From Nitrincola iocasae (GTDB taxonomy: Bacteria > Pseudomonadota > Gammaproteobacteria > Pseudomonadales > Balneatricaceae), in assembly GCF_008727795.1 (NCBI RefSeq), contig NZ_CP044222.1, positions 3,658,001 through 3,722,000 on the forward strand: a DNA stretch of 64,000 bases, in the 5' to 3' direction. A program made the translations under genes and the position numbers. The notes beneath the pieces were generated by a model. The model saw only the letters and a program-made list of their open reading frames with translations. It ran no database searches and was not told the origin of the DNA. Below are positions 53,300 to 62,352 of the stretch, piece after piece. Numbering within the stretch: the stretch's first letter is position 1; each line of letters begins with the position of its first letter.

Positions 53300-54520
53300 A
53301 TGAGCGAATACACCCTCTTCACCTCTGAATCCGTTTCTGAAGGTCACCCGGACAAAATAGCCGATCAGATCTCAGATGCGGTACTGGACGCCATTATCGC
53401 ACGCGACAAACACGCGCGAGTAGCCTGTGAAACACTGGTTAAAACCGGCGTTGCCATAGTGGCAGGTGAGATCTCTACCTCAGCCTGGGTCGATCTGGAG
53501 TATCTGGTACGCAATGTCATCAATACCATAGGTTATACCTCCTCATTGGTGGGCTATGATGGCGCGACCTGTGGTGTGATCAATTTGATCGGAAAACAAA
53601 GCATGGATATTGCCCAAGGGGTCGATCGCAGCAAACCCGAAGATCAGGGTGCTGGCGATCAGGGGCTGATGTTTGGCTATGCCACCAATGAAACCGAATC
53701 CTTAATGCCAGCTCCCATTCACTATGCTCACCGACTGGTGGAACGCCAGGCCGAACTGCGCAAAAGCGGCATGCTGCCCTGGCTGCGTCCAGATGCGAAG
53801 AGCCAGGTCACCTTCCGCTATGACGATACGGGCAAACCCTGTGGCGTTGACGCCGTCGTACTCTCAACCCAGCATGATCCGGAGATCAATCAGGAAGATT
53901 TGCGCCGCATGGTGCAGCGAGAAATCATTGAAGCAGTCATCCCGGCACAATGGCTGTCAGACACAACCCGCTACCATATCAATCCAACCGGCAAATTTGT
54001 CATCGGCGGTCCGGTAGGCGATTGTGGACTGACCGGGCGCAAAATCATTGTCGATACCTATGGCGGCATGGCGCGTCACGGCGGCGGTGCTTTCTCTGGT
54101 AAAGATCCATCAAAAGTCGATCGTTCAGCCGCTTATGCCGGTCGCTATGTTGCCAAGAATATTGTGGCAGCTGGCCTTGCTGATCGTTGCGAAATCCAGG
54201 TGTCCTATGCCATAGGTGTTGCCGAACCCACCTCTGTGTCAGTCAACACCTTTGGCACCGGCAAGATTAGTGATGAACAGATTATTGAACTGATTCTTCG
54301 CGAGTTTGACCTACGCCCTTATGCCATCACCACCATGCTGGACCTGCTGCATCCGATGTACCAGATGACCGCGGCTTATGGACACTTTGGCCGTGAGCCT
54401 TTTGAAGCCAGCTATGAGTGGATTGACCAGGATGGGCAGAAACAGACAGAAACCTTTACGGCTTTCCCTTGGGAAAAAATTGATCGGGCTGACGTACTCC
54501 GACAGGCCGCAGGTCTCTGA
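53300..54520 (+). CDS. metK: S-adenosylmethionine synthetase
   Basis: A 406-residue enzyme making SAM from methionine and ATP. Motifs are SVSEGHPDKIADQISDAVLD, the hexapeptide GAGDQG and the P-loop-like GGGAFSGKDPSKVDRS. ATG 53300 with AGGA at 11 bases gives the universal N-terminus MSEYTLFTSESVSEGHP; the longer frame from 53159 is rejected. Confidence 0.96.
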   Translation: MSEYTLFTSESVSEGHPDKIADQISDAVLDAIIARDKHARVACETLVKTGVAIVAGEISTSAWVDLEYLVRNVINTIGYTSSLVGYDGATCGVINLIGKQSMDIAQGVDRSKPEDQGAGDQGLMFGYATNETESLMPAPIHYAHRLVERQAELRKSGMLPWLRPDAKSQVTFRYDDTGKPCGVDAVVLSTQHDPEINQEDLRRMVQREIIEAVIPAQWLSDTTRYHINPTGKFVIGGPVGDCGLTGRKIIVDTYGGMARHGGGAFSGKDPSKVDRSAAYAGRYVAKNIVAAGLADRCEIQVSYAIGVAEPTSVSVNTFGTGKISDEQIIELILREFDLRPYAITTMLDLLHPMYQMTAAYGHFGREPFEASYEWIDQDGQKQTETFTAFPWEKIDRADVLRQAAGL

Positions 54521-54532
54521 TCAGGCGCGCAG

Positions 54533-55264
54533 ATGATGAGAGTACCACGCTTTTACGAGGCTCAACCGTTGGCGGGCCTCGCCGAGCTAACCCTGAGTGA
54601 CAGCAGCTTTCAGCATGCAGGTAAAGCCTTGCGCCTGCGTGAAGGAGACCGGCTCAGCCTGTTCAATGGTGATGGCTATGAATATGACGCGTTGGTAAGC
54701 ACTGCCGATAAACGCAGCATGCAAGTCAGTATCACCGCCACACGCCGCGCAAACACCGAGTCAGCACTTAACATCGAGATAGGCCAAGCGCTTTCCCGAG
54801 GCGAACGCATGGATTATGCGGTACAAAAAGCAACTGAAATGGGCTGTCAAACCCTCACACCGCTGTTTACTGAGCGTTGTGAAGTCAAACTCACAGCGGA
54901 GCGGCAAGACAAACGTCAACGTCACTGGCAACAGGTTGCCATCAGTGCCTGTGAGCAATCGTTACGCAACCGCTTGCCTGAAATCGCCACACCTCAGTCG
55001 CTACAAACATGGCTTGAAACCTGTCAAGCAGAGGTTAAGCTGGTATTACACCATCACAGCGCCACTGCGTTGACAACAATGCAGCCACCGACATCTGTTG
55101 CGCTGCTAATTGGCCCCGAAGGGGGGTTAACCGAAGCCGAAGTCGCACAGGCAATGGAACAAGGCTTCCAGCCCCTGGCATTCGGACCACGGGTGATGCG
55201 CACGGAAACAGCCCCGGTGGCGGCCTGCGCAGTTTTACAGTATCTCTGGGGTGATCTAGGTTAA
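54533..55264 (+). CDS. rsmE: 16S rRNA m3U1498 methyltransferase
   Basis: A 243-residue SPOUT methyltransferase that methylates U1498 of 16S rRNA. The N-terminal PUA-like part begins MRVPRFYEAQPL; the SAM-binding knot has VALLIGPEGGLTEAEV and FGPRVMRTETAPVAA. Two adjacent ATGs (54533, 54536) are possible. Twelve bp after metK and likely co-transcribed. Confidence 0.93.
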   Translation: MMRVPRFYEAQPLAGLAELTLSDSSFQHAGKALRLREGDRLSLFNGDGYEYDALVSTADKRSMQVSITATRRANTESALNIEIGQALSRGERMDYAVQKATEMGCQTLTPLFTERCEVKLTAERQDKRQRHWQQVAISACEQSLRNRLPEIATPQSLQTWLETCQAEVKLVLHHHSATALTTMQPPTSVALLIGPEGGLTEAEVAQAMEQGFQPLAFGPRVMRTETAPVAACAVLQYLWGDLG

Positions 55265-55302
55265 GATAGACACCCTCACCAGACCAACGACAGGACGCAT
55301 GA

Positions 55303-56256
55303 ATGAGCATTAAAATCGGTATCGTCATGGATCCCATTGAGGCGATCAGCTACAAGAAAGACTCCAGCCTGGCGATGCTCTGGGCCGCACAATGCAAAGG
55401 CTGGGAAATCTGGTACATGGAACAGTCCGATCTCAGCCTGGTTCAGGGTCAGGCAATGGGACGCATGGCACCGCTACAAGTCGCCATGAATCCAGAGCAA
55501 TGGTTCAGTCGCGGTGACTATCAACAGCAACCACTCAGCACGCTCAATGCTATCCTGATGCGCAAGGATCCACCCTTTGATAGTGAATTCCTCTATTCAA
55601 CGCAGCTACTGGCGCTGGCTGAGCAGCAAGGCACCCTGATCGTCAACCGCACTCAGGGCCTGCGGGATTACAATGAGAAGCTCTTCGCCACCCATTTTCC
55701 GCAATGCTGCCCACCGGTATTGGTATCACGTCGCGACGACGCATTACGCGCCTTTCATAATGAGCATCAGGATGTGATTTTCAAACCGCTGGATGGCATG
55801 GGCGGCGCGTCGATCTTCCGGGTACGTGAGGATGGCCTGAACCTGGGGGTAATTATTGAAACCTTAACCGCACACGGCACTCAAATGTGCATGGTCCAGA
55901 AGTATCTACCAGAGATCAGTGCCGGTGACAAACGCATTCTCATGATCGATGGTGAGCCGCTACCTTACGCCCTGGCTCGCATACCTTCAGCCGGGGAAAC
56001 GCGTGGCAACCTGGCTGCTGGCGGCCGCGGTGAAGCCCGGCCACTGAGTGATCGTGATCGCTGGATTTGTGGACAGGTTGGTCCAACACTGAAAGCACAG
56101 GGGCTATTGTTTGTTGGCCTGGATGTCATAGGTGACTATCTCACAGAGATCAATGTCACCAGCCCGACCTGCATACGTGAACTGGACACTCAGTGTGACC
56201 TGGATATCGGTATGCAGCTAATGAACAAGCTAGAGCAAATCCTTGCTGAACAATGA
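55303..56256 (+). CDS. gshB: Glutathione synthetase
   Basis: A 317-residue ATP-grasp ligase that joins gamma-glutamylcysteine and glycine. Key parts are IVMDPIEAISYKKDSSLAML at the N-terminus, IFKPLDGMGGASIFRV, and LFVGLDVIGDYLTEINVTSPTCIRE. Standard length. It overlaps tonB by four bases. Confidence 0.94.
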   Translation: MSIKIGIVMDPIEAISYKKDSSLAMLWAAQCKGWEIWYMEQSDLSLVQGQAMGRMAPLQVAMNPEQWFSRGDYQQQPLSTLNAILMRKDPPFDSEFLYSTQLLALAEQQGTLIVNRTQGLRDYNEKLFATHFPQCCPPVLVSRRDDALRAFHNEHQDVIFKPLDGMGGASIFRVREDGLNLGVIIETLTAHGTQMCMVQKYLPEISAGDKRILMIDGEPLPYALARIPSAGETRGNLAAGGRGEARPLSDRDRWICGQVGPTLKAQGLLFVGLDVIGDYLTEINVTSPTCIRELDTQCDLDIGMQLMNKLEQILAEQ

Positions 56257-57218
56257 TAGTGACGCCGGATCAACGCCACTCCTGGTATAAAACCGCGGCA
56301 GATCGCTTTGGCCTTAACCTGTTTCTGGCCCTGGCGCTGCACGGTTTTTTGATTCTGGCCATTAGCTTTAAACTCCCGGAAACACCGCCACCGCAACAAA
56401 CGCTCGATATCACTCTGGTCCAGCAAGCCAGTGAGACGCCGCCGGAAGACGCCGATTTTTTTGCCCAGGCTGATCAGCTCGGCAGTGGTGAGAGCGATGA
56501 AAAACTGCTGCCCAGTGTCACCGAAGAATCCATTCTGGAAGATGAAGTGGTAGCAGAACAAGCACCCATGCCGCAGCCACTCCCTATACCAGACCCCCAA
56601 CCAGAAGTAGCTGAACCAACTCCGGTTACGCCTGAGCCCGCGGAGCCGGAAACAGCGACTCCCGAACAAACTGGAGCTGAGCAAACCCCGGTAGTAACCC
56701 AGGCGCCAGCGCCAGAACAAGCACCGGCACAACAGCAGCGCCAACCCGCCAGCCAACCACAACCCACAGCGGGCCAATCAGGCTCATTGATGGCCCGCAG
56801 CATGGAAATCGCCAGTATTCAGGCACAACTCTCCGCTCAGCAACAAACGCAAGCGCGAAAACCCAGAGTACGCCGACTCACATCATCGCCCTCTTCAATG
56901 GCGCATGATGATGCCATTTATCTGGATAACTGGCGCCGACGCATCGAAACCGTTGGCAATATGAACTATCCGGAAGAAGCCCGCCGTAATGATATCAACG
57001 GCAGCTTGCGGTTACTGGTAGGGATACTGCCAGATGGCAGTGTGACTGATATTGAAGTATTACAGTCTTCAGGCCATGCTGTATTAGATAATGCGGCCAT
57101 ACGTATTGTGCAAATGGCTTCCCCCTTCCAGCCCTTCACCAATGAAATGCGTCGAAATACGGATCGTCTTGAAATAATTCGTACCTGGAAGTTTGAGAAA
57201 CGCGCCAGTGTGTACTAA
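56253..57218 (+). CDS. TonB-family energy transducer
   Basis: A 321-residue protein with an N-terminal membrane anchor (about residues 15-34, LFLALALHGFLILAISF). A long Pro/Glu/Gln-rich periplasmic spacer (about 95-175) follows, then a C-terminal TonB domain (about 230-320: YPEEARRNDINGSLRLLVGILPDGSVTDIEVLQSSGHAVLDNAAI). The place between gshB and yqgE matches tonB3 of Pseudomonas aeruginosa, which has been linked to twitching motility. No exbB or exbD adjoins. The start overlaps the gshB stop. Confidence 0.87.
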   Translation: MIVTPDQRHSWYKTAADRFGLNLFLALALHGFLILAISFKLPETPPPQQTLDITLVQQASETPPEDADFFAQADQLGSGESDEKLLPSVTEESILEDEVVAEQAPMPQPLPIPDPQPEVAEPTPVTPEPAEPETATPEQTGAEQTPVVTQAPAPEQAPAQQQRQPASQPQPTAGQSGSLMARSMEIASIQAQLSAQQQTQARKPRVRRLTSSPSSMAHDDAIYLDNWRRRIETVGNMNYPEEARRNDINGSLRLLVGILPDGSVTDIEVLQSSGHAVLDNAAIRIVQMASPFQPFTNEMRRNTDRLEIIRTWKFEKRASVY

Positions 57219-57242
57219 GCCTAGTGTAAGGCTTTTTGTTTT
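57217..57242 (+). terminator. Rho-independent terminator after tonB
   Basis: AAGCCT at 57217-57222 and AGGCTT at 57229-57234 form a six-pair stem with loop AGTGTA, followed by TTTGTTTT. The stem overlaps the tonB stop codon. Confidence 0.65.
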
Positions 57243-57278
57243 GAGTCCATCGGTAACTTTCTATCCAAGGTGACTCGC

Positions 57279-57845
57279 ATGACCGATTCAACTTCATTGC
57301 GCGATCAGTTTCTCATCTCCATGCCGCATCTGGATGATCGCCATTTCTCCCGCACGCTGACGTATATCTGTGACCACAGTGAATATGGCGCCATGGGCAT
57401 TATCATTAACCGCCCGGCTGGCATTCTGGTGCATGACCTGTTCGATCATATCCAGTTAGACTACACCCAGGTAGCTATCGACCCTATGCCGGTATTCAAG
57501 GGCGGGCCCATCCATCCTGATCGGGGCTTTGTGTTACATGGCGATGATGGACGACGCTGGTTATCCAGCCACTCGGTTACCAATGAAATTCAATTGACTA
57601 CCTCCATGGATATTCTTGAAGCCATGGCCGTGGGTGAAGGTCCGAAAGACTGCCTGGTCGCGCTTGGCTATGCGGGCTGGAGCCCGGGGCAACTGGAACA
57701 TGAGATATATGAAAACACCTGGTTAAGCTGCCCGGCAAATTCAGATATAATGTTTCGGTTACCAGCTGAGGAGCGACTTCAGGCAGCTGCGGCATCACTG
57801 GGCGTCAACCTTCAACTTCTGACGACTCATGCCGGACATGCCTGA
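57279..57845 (+). CDS. YqgE/AlgH family protein (UPF0301)
   Basis: A 188-residue cytoplasmic protein with the UPF0301 pattern: LRDQFLISMPHLDDRHFSRTL, AMGIIINRPAGI, FKGGPIHPDRGFVLH and GYAGWSPGQLEHEI. Biochemical function unsettled; the name AlgH derives from an alginate link in Pseudomonas. ATG 57279 follows AAGGTGA, better than GTG 57270. Leads the yqgE-ruvX-pyrR-pyrB-pyrC' run. Confidence 0.92.
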   Translation: MTDSTSLRDQFLISMPHLDDRHFSRTLTYICDHSEYGAMGIIINRPAGILVHDLFDHIQLDYTQVAIDPMPVFKGGPIHPDRGFVLHGDDGRRWLSSHSVTNEIQLTTSMDILEAMAVGEGPKDCLVALGYAGWSPGQLEHEIYENTWLSCPANSDIMFRLPAEERLQAAAASLGVNLQLLTTHAGHA

Positions 57846-57856
57846 CCGAAAACTGC

Positions 57857-58339
57857 ATGCAGTCATCTTTTAAAACGGCACTGGGTTTTGATTTTGGCAC
57901 AGGGCGCATCGGCGTTGCAGCCGGACAAACCGTGACCGCCACTGCAAAACCACTGAACACGGTCAATGCCCGCGATGGCATACCCGACTGGGAGGCTCTG
58001 GCGACCCTCATTGAAACCTGGCAGCCTGACTGTCTTGTCGTCGGTATACCTGTCAATATGGATGGCAGCATCAGTGAGATGGCCCGCAGGGCACGCAAAT
58101 TTGCAAACCGCATACATGAACGCTTTGGTCACCCCTGCTTCCTTATGGATGAACGTCTCACCACCCGGGAAGCCAAACAGATCCATTATGCGGCGGGCGG
58201 CGGTAGTAATTTTCGCAAGGAACCTGTCGACAGCATTGCCGCGCGTCTGATTCTGGAAGACTGGTTTTCCACCACCCAACTCATTCCCAGCCACACCCCA
58301 CTGGAGACCCTTTATGGTATCGGGCAACCTGAACGTTGA
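57857..58339 (+). CDS. ruvX: Putative pre-16S rRNA nuclease / Holliday-junction resolvase-like (YqgF)
   Basis: A 160-residue RNase-H-like fold protein: GFDFGTGRIGVAAGQ (catalytic Asp), VVGIPVNMDGS, and MDERLTTREA with the second acidic residue, then DSIAARLILEDW near the C-terminus. E. coli YqgF takes part in 16S rRNA 5'-end maturation. It overlaps pyrR by 26 bp. Confidence 0.93.
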   Translation: MQSSFKTALGFDFGTGRIGVAAGQTVTATAKPLNTVNARDGIPDWEALATLIETWQPDCLVVGIPVNMDGSISEMARRARKFANRIHERFGHPCFLMDERLTTREAKQIHYAAGGGSNFRKEPVDSIAARLILEDWFSTTQLIPSHTPLETLYGIGQPER

Positions 58340-58826
58340 ACGCCTGCTTGACTCTATCTGCCAGGACCTCAAAACCCTGATTACCTATCGAAATATCGAA
58401 GACCCAATAATGATAGGTATCCGAACCGGCGGTGTTTGGGTGGCAGAACGTCTACACCAGCAATTGGGCATTACCAGCCCACTGGGCATACTGGATATCT
58501 CCTTTTATCGTGATGATTTCACCCGCTCTGGTCTGAACCCTAAAGTAAAGCCGTCTGAGCTCCCTTGCTCAACAGAAGACCGGCATATTCTGCTGGTGGA
58601 TGATGTCATCATGTCAGGACGTACGATTCGTGCCGCTATGAATGAGTTGTTCGATTACGGCAGACCCGCTTCGATTTCACTCATCACGCTAATCGACCTG
58701 CAGCGCCGTGAACTGCCTGTGCAGCCGGATGTTTGTGGTGACACCATGATTCTGGGCCCGGATCAGCAGATCAAACTTTGTGGCCCGGATCCGCTGCTGC
58801 TGGATATTCGTCAACGTCAATCATGA
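58314..58826 (+). CDS. pyrR: PyrR-type uracil phosphoribosyltransferase / regulator
   Basis: A 170-residue protein of the PRTase type I fold with PRPP loop ILLVDDVIMSGRTIRAAM and the PyrR segment ITLIDLQRRELPVQPDVCG. In Gram-positives it binds pyr mRNA to attenuate transcription; in pseudomonads the role near pyrB is less clear. No obvious pyr attenuator is seen upstream. ATG lies inside the end of ruvX. Confidence 0.92.
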   Translation: MVSGNLNVERLLDSICQDLKTLITYRNIEDPIMIGIRTGGVWVAERLHQQLGITSPLGILDISFYRDDFTRSGLNPKVKPSELPCSTEDRHILLVDDVIMSGRTIRAAMNELFDYGRPASISLITLIDLQRRELPVQPDVCGDTMILGPDQQIKLCGPDPLLLDIRQRQS

Positions 58827-58850
58827 CCCTGAAGACATGAGTATTTTATT

Positions 58851-59849
58851 ATGCTGAGCCAGAACCACTACGATAGTATTCAACTGACGCCTGAAGGACA
58901 GCTGAAACACTTCCTGACCATAGAGGGGCTTTCAGCCCCGCTGCTCACGGAAATTCTGGACACTGCCGACTCATTTGTCGACATGGGAGCCCAGCAGGTC
59001 AAAAAAGTACCGCTGCTGCGCGGAAAGACCGTAGCCAACCTGTTTTTTGAAGCCAGCACCCGCACGCTGTCTACCTTTGAGCTAGCCGCTAAGCGCTTGT
59101 CTGCCGATGTACTCAACCTCAACATCAGTACCTCATCGACCTCCAAAGGGGAAACCCTGAAGGACACGCTGATGACATTACGCGCCATGCATTGCGATAT
59201 GTTTGTGGTACGTCACTCAGCCAGCGGTGCCGCGCATTTTATTGCCGAACATGTCACCCCCGATGTTGCTGTGATCAATGCCGGTGATGGCCGCCATGCA
59301 CACCCCACCCAGGCGATGCTGGACATGCTCACCATACGTCAACACAAGGGTGATTTTTCCAGCCTCAAAATTGCCATAGTCGGCGATATTTTGCATTCCC
59401 GTGTAGCACGGTCACAAATTCATGCGCTGCGTGCACTGGGTGCGGCTGAAATCCGCGTCATTGCTCCACTGACGCTGTTACCCCGCCATCTGGAAGCCAT
59501 GGGCGTCAAGGTATACACCGAAATGTCACGAGGCTTACGTGATGTTGACGTCATCATCATGCTAAGGCTACAAAAAGAGCGCATGCAATCAGCGCTACTG
59601 CCCAGTGAGTCCGAATTCTACAAACTCTATGGCCTTACCGAAGCCAAGCTGGCCTACGCCCGCCCCGATGCCATTGTAATGCATCCCGGGCCGATTAACC
59701 GGGGTGTAGAAATCGAATCCAGTGTAGCTGATGGAGAACGCTCGGTTATTCTGAATCAGGTCACCAACGGCATTGCCGTGCGCATGGCCGTTATGTCGAT
59801 GGCCATGAGTGGTCAATTGAAAGATAACCAGCTAAGTGCCAAGGCTTAA
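58851..59849 (+). CDS. pyrB: Aspartate carbamoyltransferase catalytic subunit
   Basis: A 332-residue enzyme of the second pyrimidine step. The carbamoyl-phosphate loop is FFEASTRTLSTFELAAKRL; HPTQAMLDMLT and VMHPGPINRGVEI complete the site. The N-terminal extension before the first domain and the adjoining pyrC' are typical of class A ATCases, which form a dodecamer with a DHOase-like partner. No pyrI is present. Confidence 0.94.
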   Translation: MLSQNHYDSIQLTPEGQLKHFLTIEGLSAPLLTEILDTADSFVDMGAQQVKKVPLLRGKTVANLFFEASTRTLSTFELAAKRLSADVLNLNISTSSTSKGETLKDTLMTLRAMHCDMFVVRHSASGAAHFIAEHVTPDVAVINAGDGRHAHPTQAMLDMLTIRQHKGDFSSLKIAIVGDILHSRVARSQIHALRALGAAEIRVIAPLTLLPRHLEAMGVKVYTEMSRGLRDVDVIIMLRLQKERMQSALLPSESEFYKLYGLTEAKLAYARPDAIVMHPGPINRGVEIESSVADGERSVILNQVTNGIAVRMAVMSMAMSGQLKDNQLSAKA

Positions 59850-59862
59850 GGATCCCCAGACG

Positions 59863-61140
59863 ATGAACATGATAATTGAAGGTGGCCGCGTCATAGATCC
59901 GGCCAGTGCTGTTGATCAGATTACCGACCTGTACATTTCTAATGGAGAAATCCTGGCACTGGGCGAGGCACCGGATGGCTTTATCAGCGATGAACGTATT
60001 GATGCAACCGGCCAAATCGTCTGCCCCGGCCTGATTGATCTCTGCGCCCATTTACGCGAACCAGGCGAAACCCACAAAGGCACCATTGCCAGTGAAACAG
60101 CGGCGGCAGCGGCCGGTGGTATCACTACTCTGATTACACCGCCGACAACACGACCGGTTGTCGACACACCAGCTGTTGCTGAACTGATACAGGATCGCGC
60201 AGCCGATGCTGGCTTTAGCCGTGTACTGCCAATGGGGGCACTGACCCAAGGACTGCTGGGCGAACAACTGGCACCGCTGCACGCCCTGGCCAGCTCTGGC
60301 TGCATTGCATTTACGAATGCCCGCTTCCCGGTGAAAAGCTCATTGAGCCTGCTGCGCTGCCTGGAATATGCGGCTACTTTTGATTTACTAGTGATTTTTC
60401 AAGCACAGGATCACAGCCTGGCAACCAGTGGCTGCATGCATGAAGGTGCCAACGCTACACGCATGGGACTCAGCGGTATTCCTGAAGCGGCAGAAACCAT
60501 CGAAGTTGCACGTTGCCTTCTGTTGGTAGAACAAACCGGAGTTCGTGCTCACTTTGGCCAGATCACCTGTGAACGCTCAGTTCAGCTAATCAGTGCAGCG
60601 CAACAACGTGGACTAAAAGTCACAACCGATGTTGCCGTGCACCATTTAATTCTAAGCGACGAGCAGGTGAATGAATTTGATTCCGCCCTGCACCTGCAAC
60701 CACCCTTGCGCAGCGCGCTTGATCGAGCCGGGCTACTGCAAGGATTACTGAGCCAGACGATTACCGCCATCTGCTCTGATCACCAGCCCCAGGATTTAAT
60801 TTCAAAACAAGCACCTTTTGCAGAAACCGCACCCGGGCTTAGCGGACTGGAAACACTAGTACCTTTATGCCTGACACTAGTGGAACGCAAGCTGATTGAG
60901 CTACCCCAATTGATCGAGAAACTCACTCTGGCACCTGCCCGTATTCTGGGACTGGAGAGTGGCAGTTTGATGCCTGGCCGACAAGCCGACATCTGCATTT
61001 TCCATCCGCAGGAGAAATGGACAGTCAGCCCTGAGAGTCTGATCTCAGCCGGTAAAAACTCACCGTTTACAGGTCAGACACTCACAGGCCGTGTAACCAC
61101 CACACTGATCGGTGGGAAGGTAGTGTTTCGGCGCCACTGA
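59863..61140 (+). CDS. pyrC': Dihydroorotase-like subunit PyrC', probably catalytically inactive
   Basis: A 425-residue amidohydrolase-fold protein. The metal motif of active DHOase (DxHxH, as in DLHVHLREPG) reads DLCAHLREPGE here, losing the first His, and the HCED motif is replaced by AQDHS. Later elements are partly kept (HFGQITCERS, VAVHHLILSD, CSDHQPQ). Pseudomonads have a similar inactive pyrC' fused in operon with pyrB and needed for ATCase assembly. ATG 59863 follows AAGGA at ten bases; the frame from 59836 overlaps pyrB. Inactivity is inferred from the lost ligands. Confidence 0.88.
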   Translation: MNMIIEGGRVIDPASAVDQITDLYISNGEILALGEAPDGFISDERIDATGQIVCPGLIDLCAHLREPGETHKGTIASETAAAAAGGITTLITPPTTRPVVDTPAVAELIQDRAADAGFSRVLPMGALTQGLLGEQLAPLHALASSGCIAFTNARFPVKSSLSLLRCLEYAATFDLLVIFQAQDHSLATSGCMHEGANATRMGLSGIPEAAETIEVARCLLLVEQTGVRAHFGQITCERSVQLISAAQQRGLKVTTDVAVHHLILSDEQVNEFDSALHLQPPLRSALDRAGLLQGLLSQTITAICSDHQPQDLISKQAPFAETAPGLSGLETLVPLCLTLVERKLIELPQLIEKLTLAPARILGLESGSLMPGRQADICIFHPQEKWTVSPESLISAGKNSPFTGQTLTGRVTTTLIGGKVVFRRH

Positions 61141-61147
61141 TCCAGCG

Positions 61148-62326
61148 TTACATGTTCTTAACGTCAGCCACACCACCAAGATTCATGTTGTCATCCTCTT
61201 CCTGCAAGGTAAAGGATGGCATGGAATCATCTTTGGCAGACACTGTTTTTGACTTGCCATGCGTTTCTTCATTCAGCTTGATCATCAGGCGCAGATCATT
61301 AGTGGAATCAGCATGGCTCAATGCCACATCGTAACTAATGACACCTTGTTTATATAGATTAAACAGAGCCTGATCGAAGGTTTGCATGCCAAGGTTGGTG
61401 GACTTTTTAATCACATCCTTGATCTCATGCACCGCACCCTTACGCACCATATCCTGTATTAATGGTGTATTAATCAGCACTTCAATGGCCGCACGTCGTC
61501 CCGTGCCATCGACTGTCGGCAAGAGTTGCTGCGCCACTATCGCCTTGAGGTTGAGTGACAAATCCATCCACACCTGTGCATGATGATCCGGCCCAAAGAA
61601 GGAAATAATACGGTCCAGTGCCTGGTTAGCATTGTTGGCATGCAGTGTTGCCATACAGAGGTGGCCGGTTTCGGCAAAGCTCAGCCCATACTTCATGGTT
61701 TCGGCATCACGTATCTCACCCATCAGAATAACATCCGGTGCCTGACGCAAGGTGTTCTTCAGCGCTATTTCATAGGAATCCGTATCCAGGCCTACTTCTC
61801 GCTGGGTCACTATACTTTTTCGATGGTTATGAATGTACTCTATCGGGTCTTCGATAGTAATGATGTGGCCGGCATGATGCTGATTTCTGTAATCGATCAT
61901 AGATGCCAGTGAAGTGGACTTACCAGTTGAGGTCCCCCCCACAAACAAGATCAGGCCTCGTTTAGTCATCGATAAGTCTTTAAGAACAGCCGGCAGATGC
62001 AACTCTTCCAGGCTGGGAATATAGGTATTAATTCGACGCATCACCATGCCGGGTGTATTACGCTGCACAAACGCACTGACACGAAAGCGCCCGATGCCTT
62101 GGGCACTAATGGCAAAATTACATTCATGAGTGCCTTCAAACTCTGCCAATTGCTTATCATTCATGGTGCTGTACACCAGCTTTCTGGCTTGCTCAGGCTT
62201 GAGCACCTCTTTGGTCAGCGGCTTGATGGTGCCATCCACCTTAATTGCAGGTGCGGCGCCGGCTGTAACAAAAAGGTCAGATGCACCACGATCCGACATC
62301 ACCTTAAGCAGTTGTGTAAAATCCAT
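61148..62326 (-). CDS. pilU: Type IV pilus retraction ATPase PilU
   Basis: A 392-residue hexameric ATPase that assists PilT in pilus retraction. The Walker A is GGTSTGKSTS (about residue 128-137), followed by the Asp box ITIEDPIEY and Walker B VILMGEIRDAETM; His box HLCMATLHANN. The longer C-terminal tail (KSKTVSAKDDSMPSFTLQEE) separates it from PilT. It lies 26 bp after pilT on the same strand and converges with pyrC'. Confidence 0.93.
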   Translation of the reverse strand: MDFTQLLKVMSDRGASDLFVTAGAAPAIKVDGTIKPLTKEVLKPEQARKLVYSTMNDKQLAEFEGTHECNFAISAQGIGRFRVSAFVQRNTPGMVMRRINTYIPSLEELHLPAVLKDLSMTKRGLILFVGGTSTGKSTSLASMIDYRNQHHAGHIITIEDPIEYIHNHRKSIVTQREVGLDTDSYEIALKNTLRQAPDVILMGEIRDAETMKYGLSFAETGHLCMATLHANNANQALDRIISFFGPDHHAQVWMDLSLNLKAIVAQQLLPTVDGTGRRAAIEVLINTPLIQDMVRKGAVHEIKDVIKKSTNLGMQTFDQALFNLYKQGVISYDVALSHADSTNDLRLMIKLNEETHGKSKTVSAKDDSMPSFTLQEEDDNMNLGGVADVKNM

Positions 62327-62352
62327 AGCCCTGTCCTTATTAGGTTATGCCA

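Noticed and set aside
58290..58313. PyrR-type attenuator before pyrR
   Set aside because: The gene starts inside ruvX and there is no space for leader, anti-terminator and terminator hairpins.
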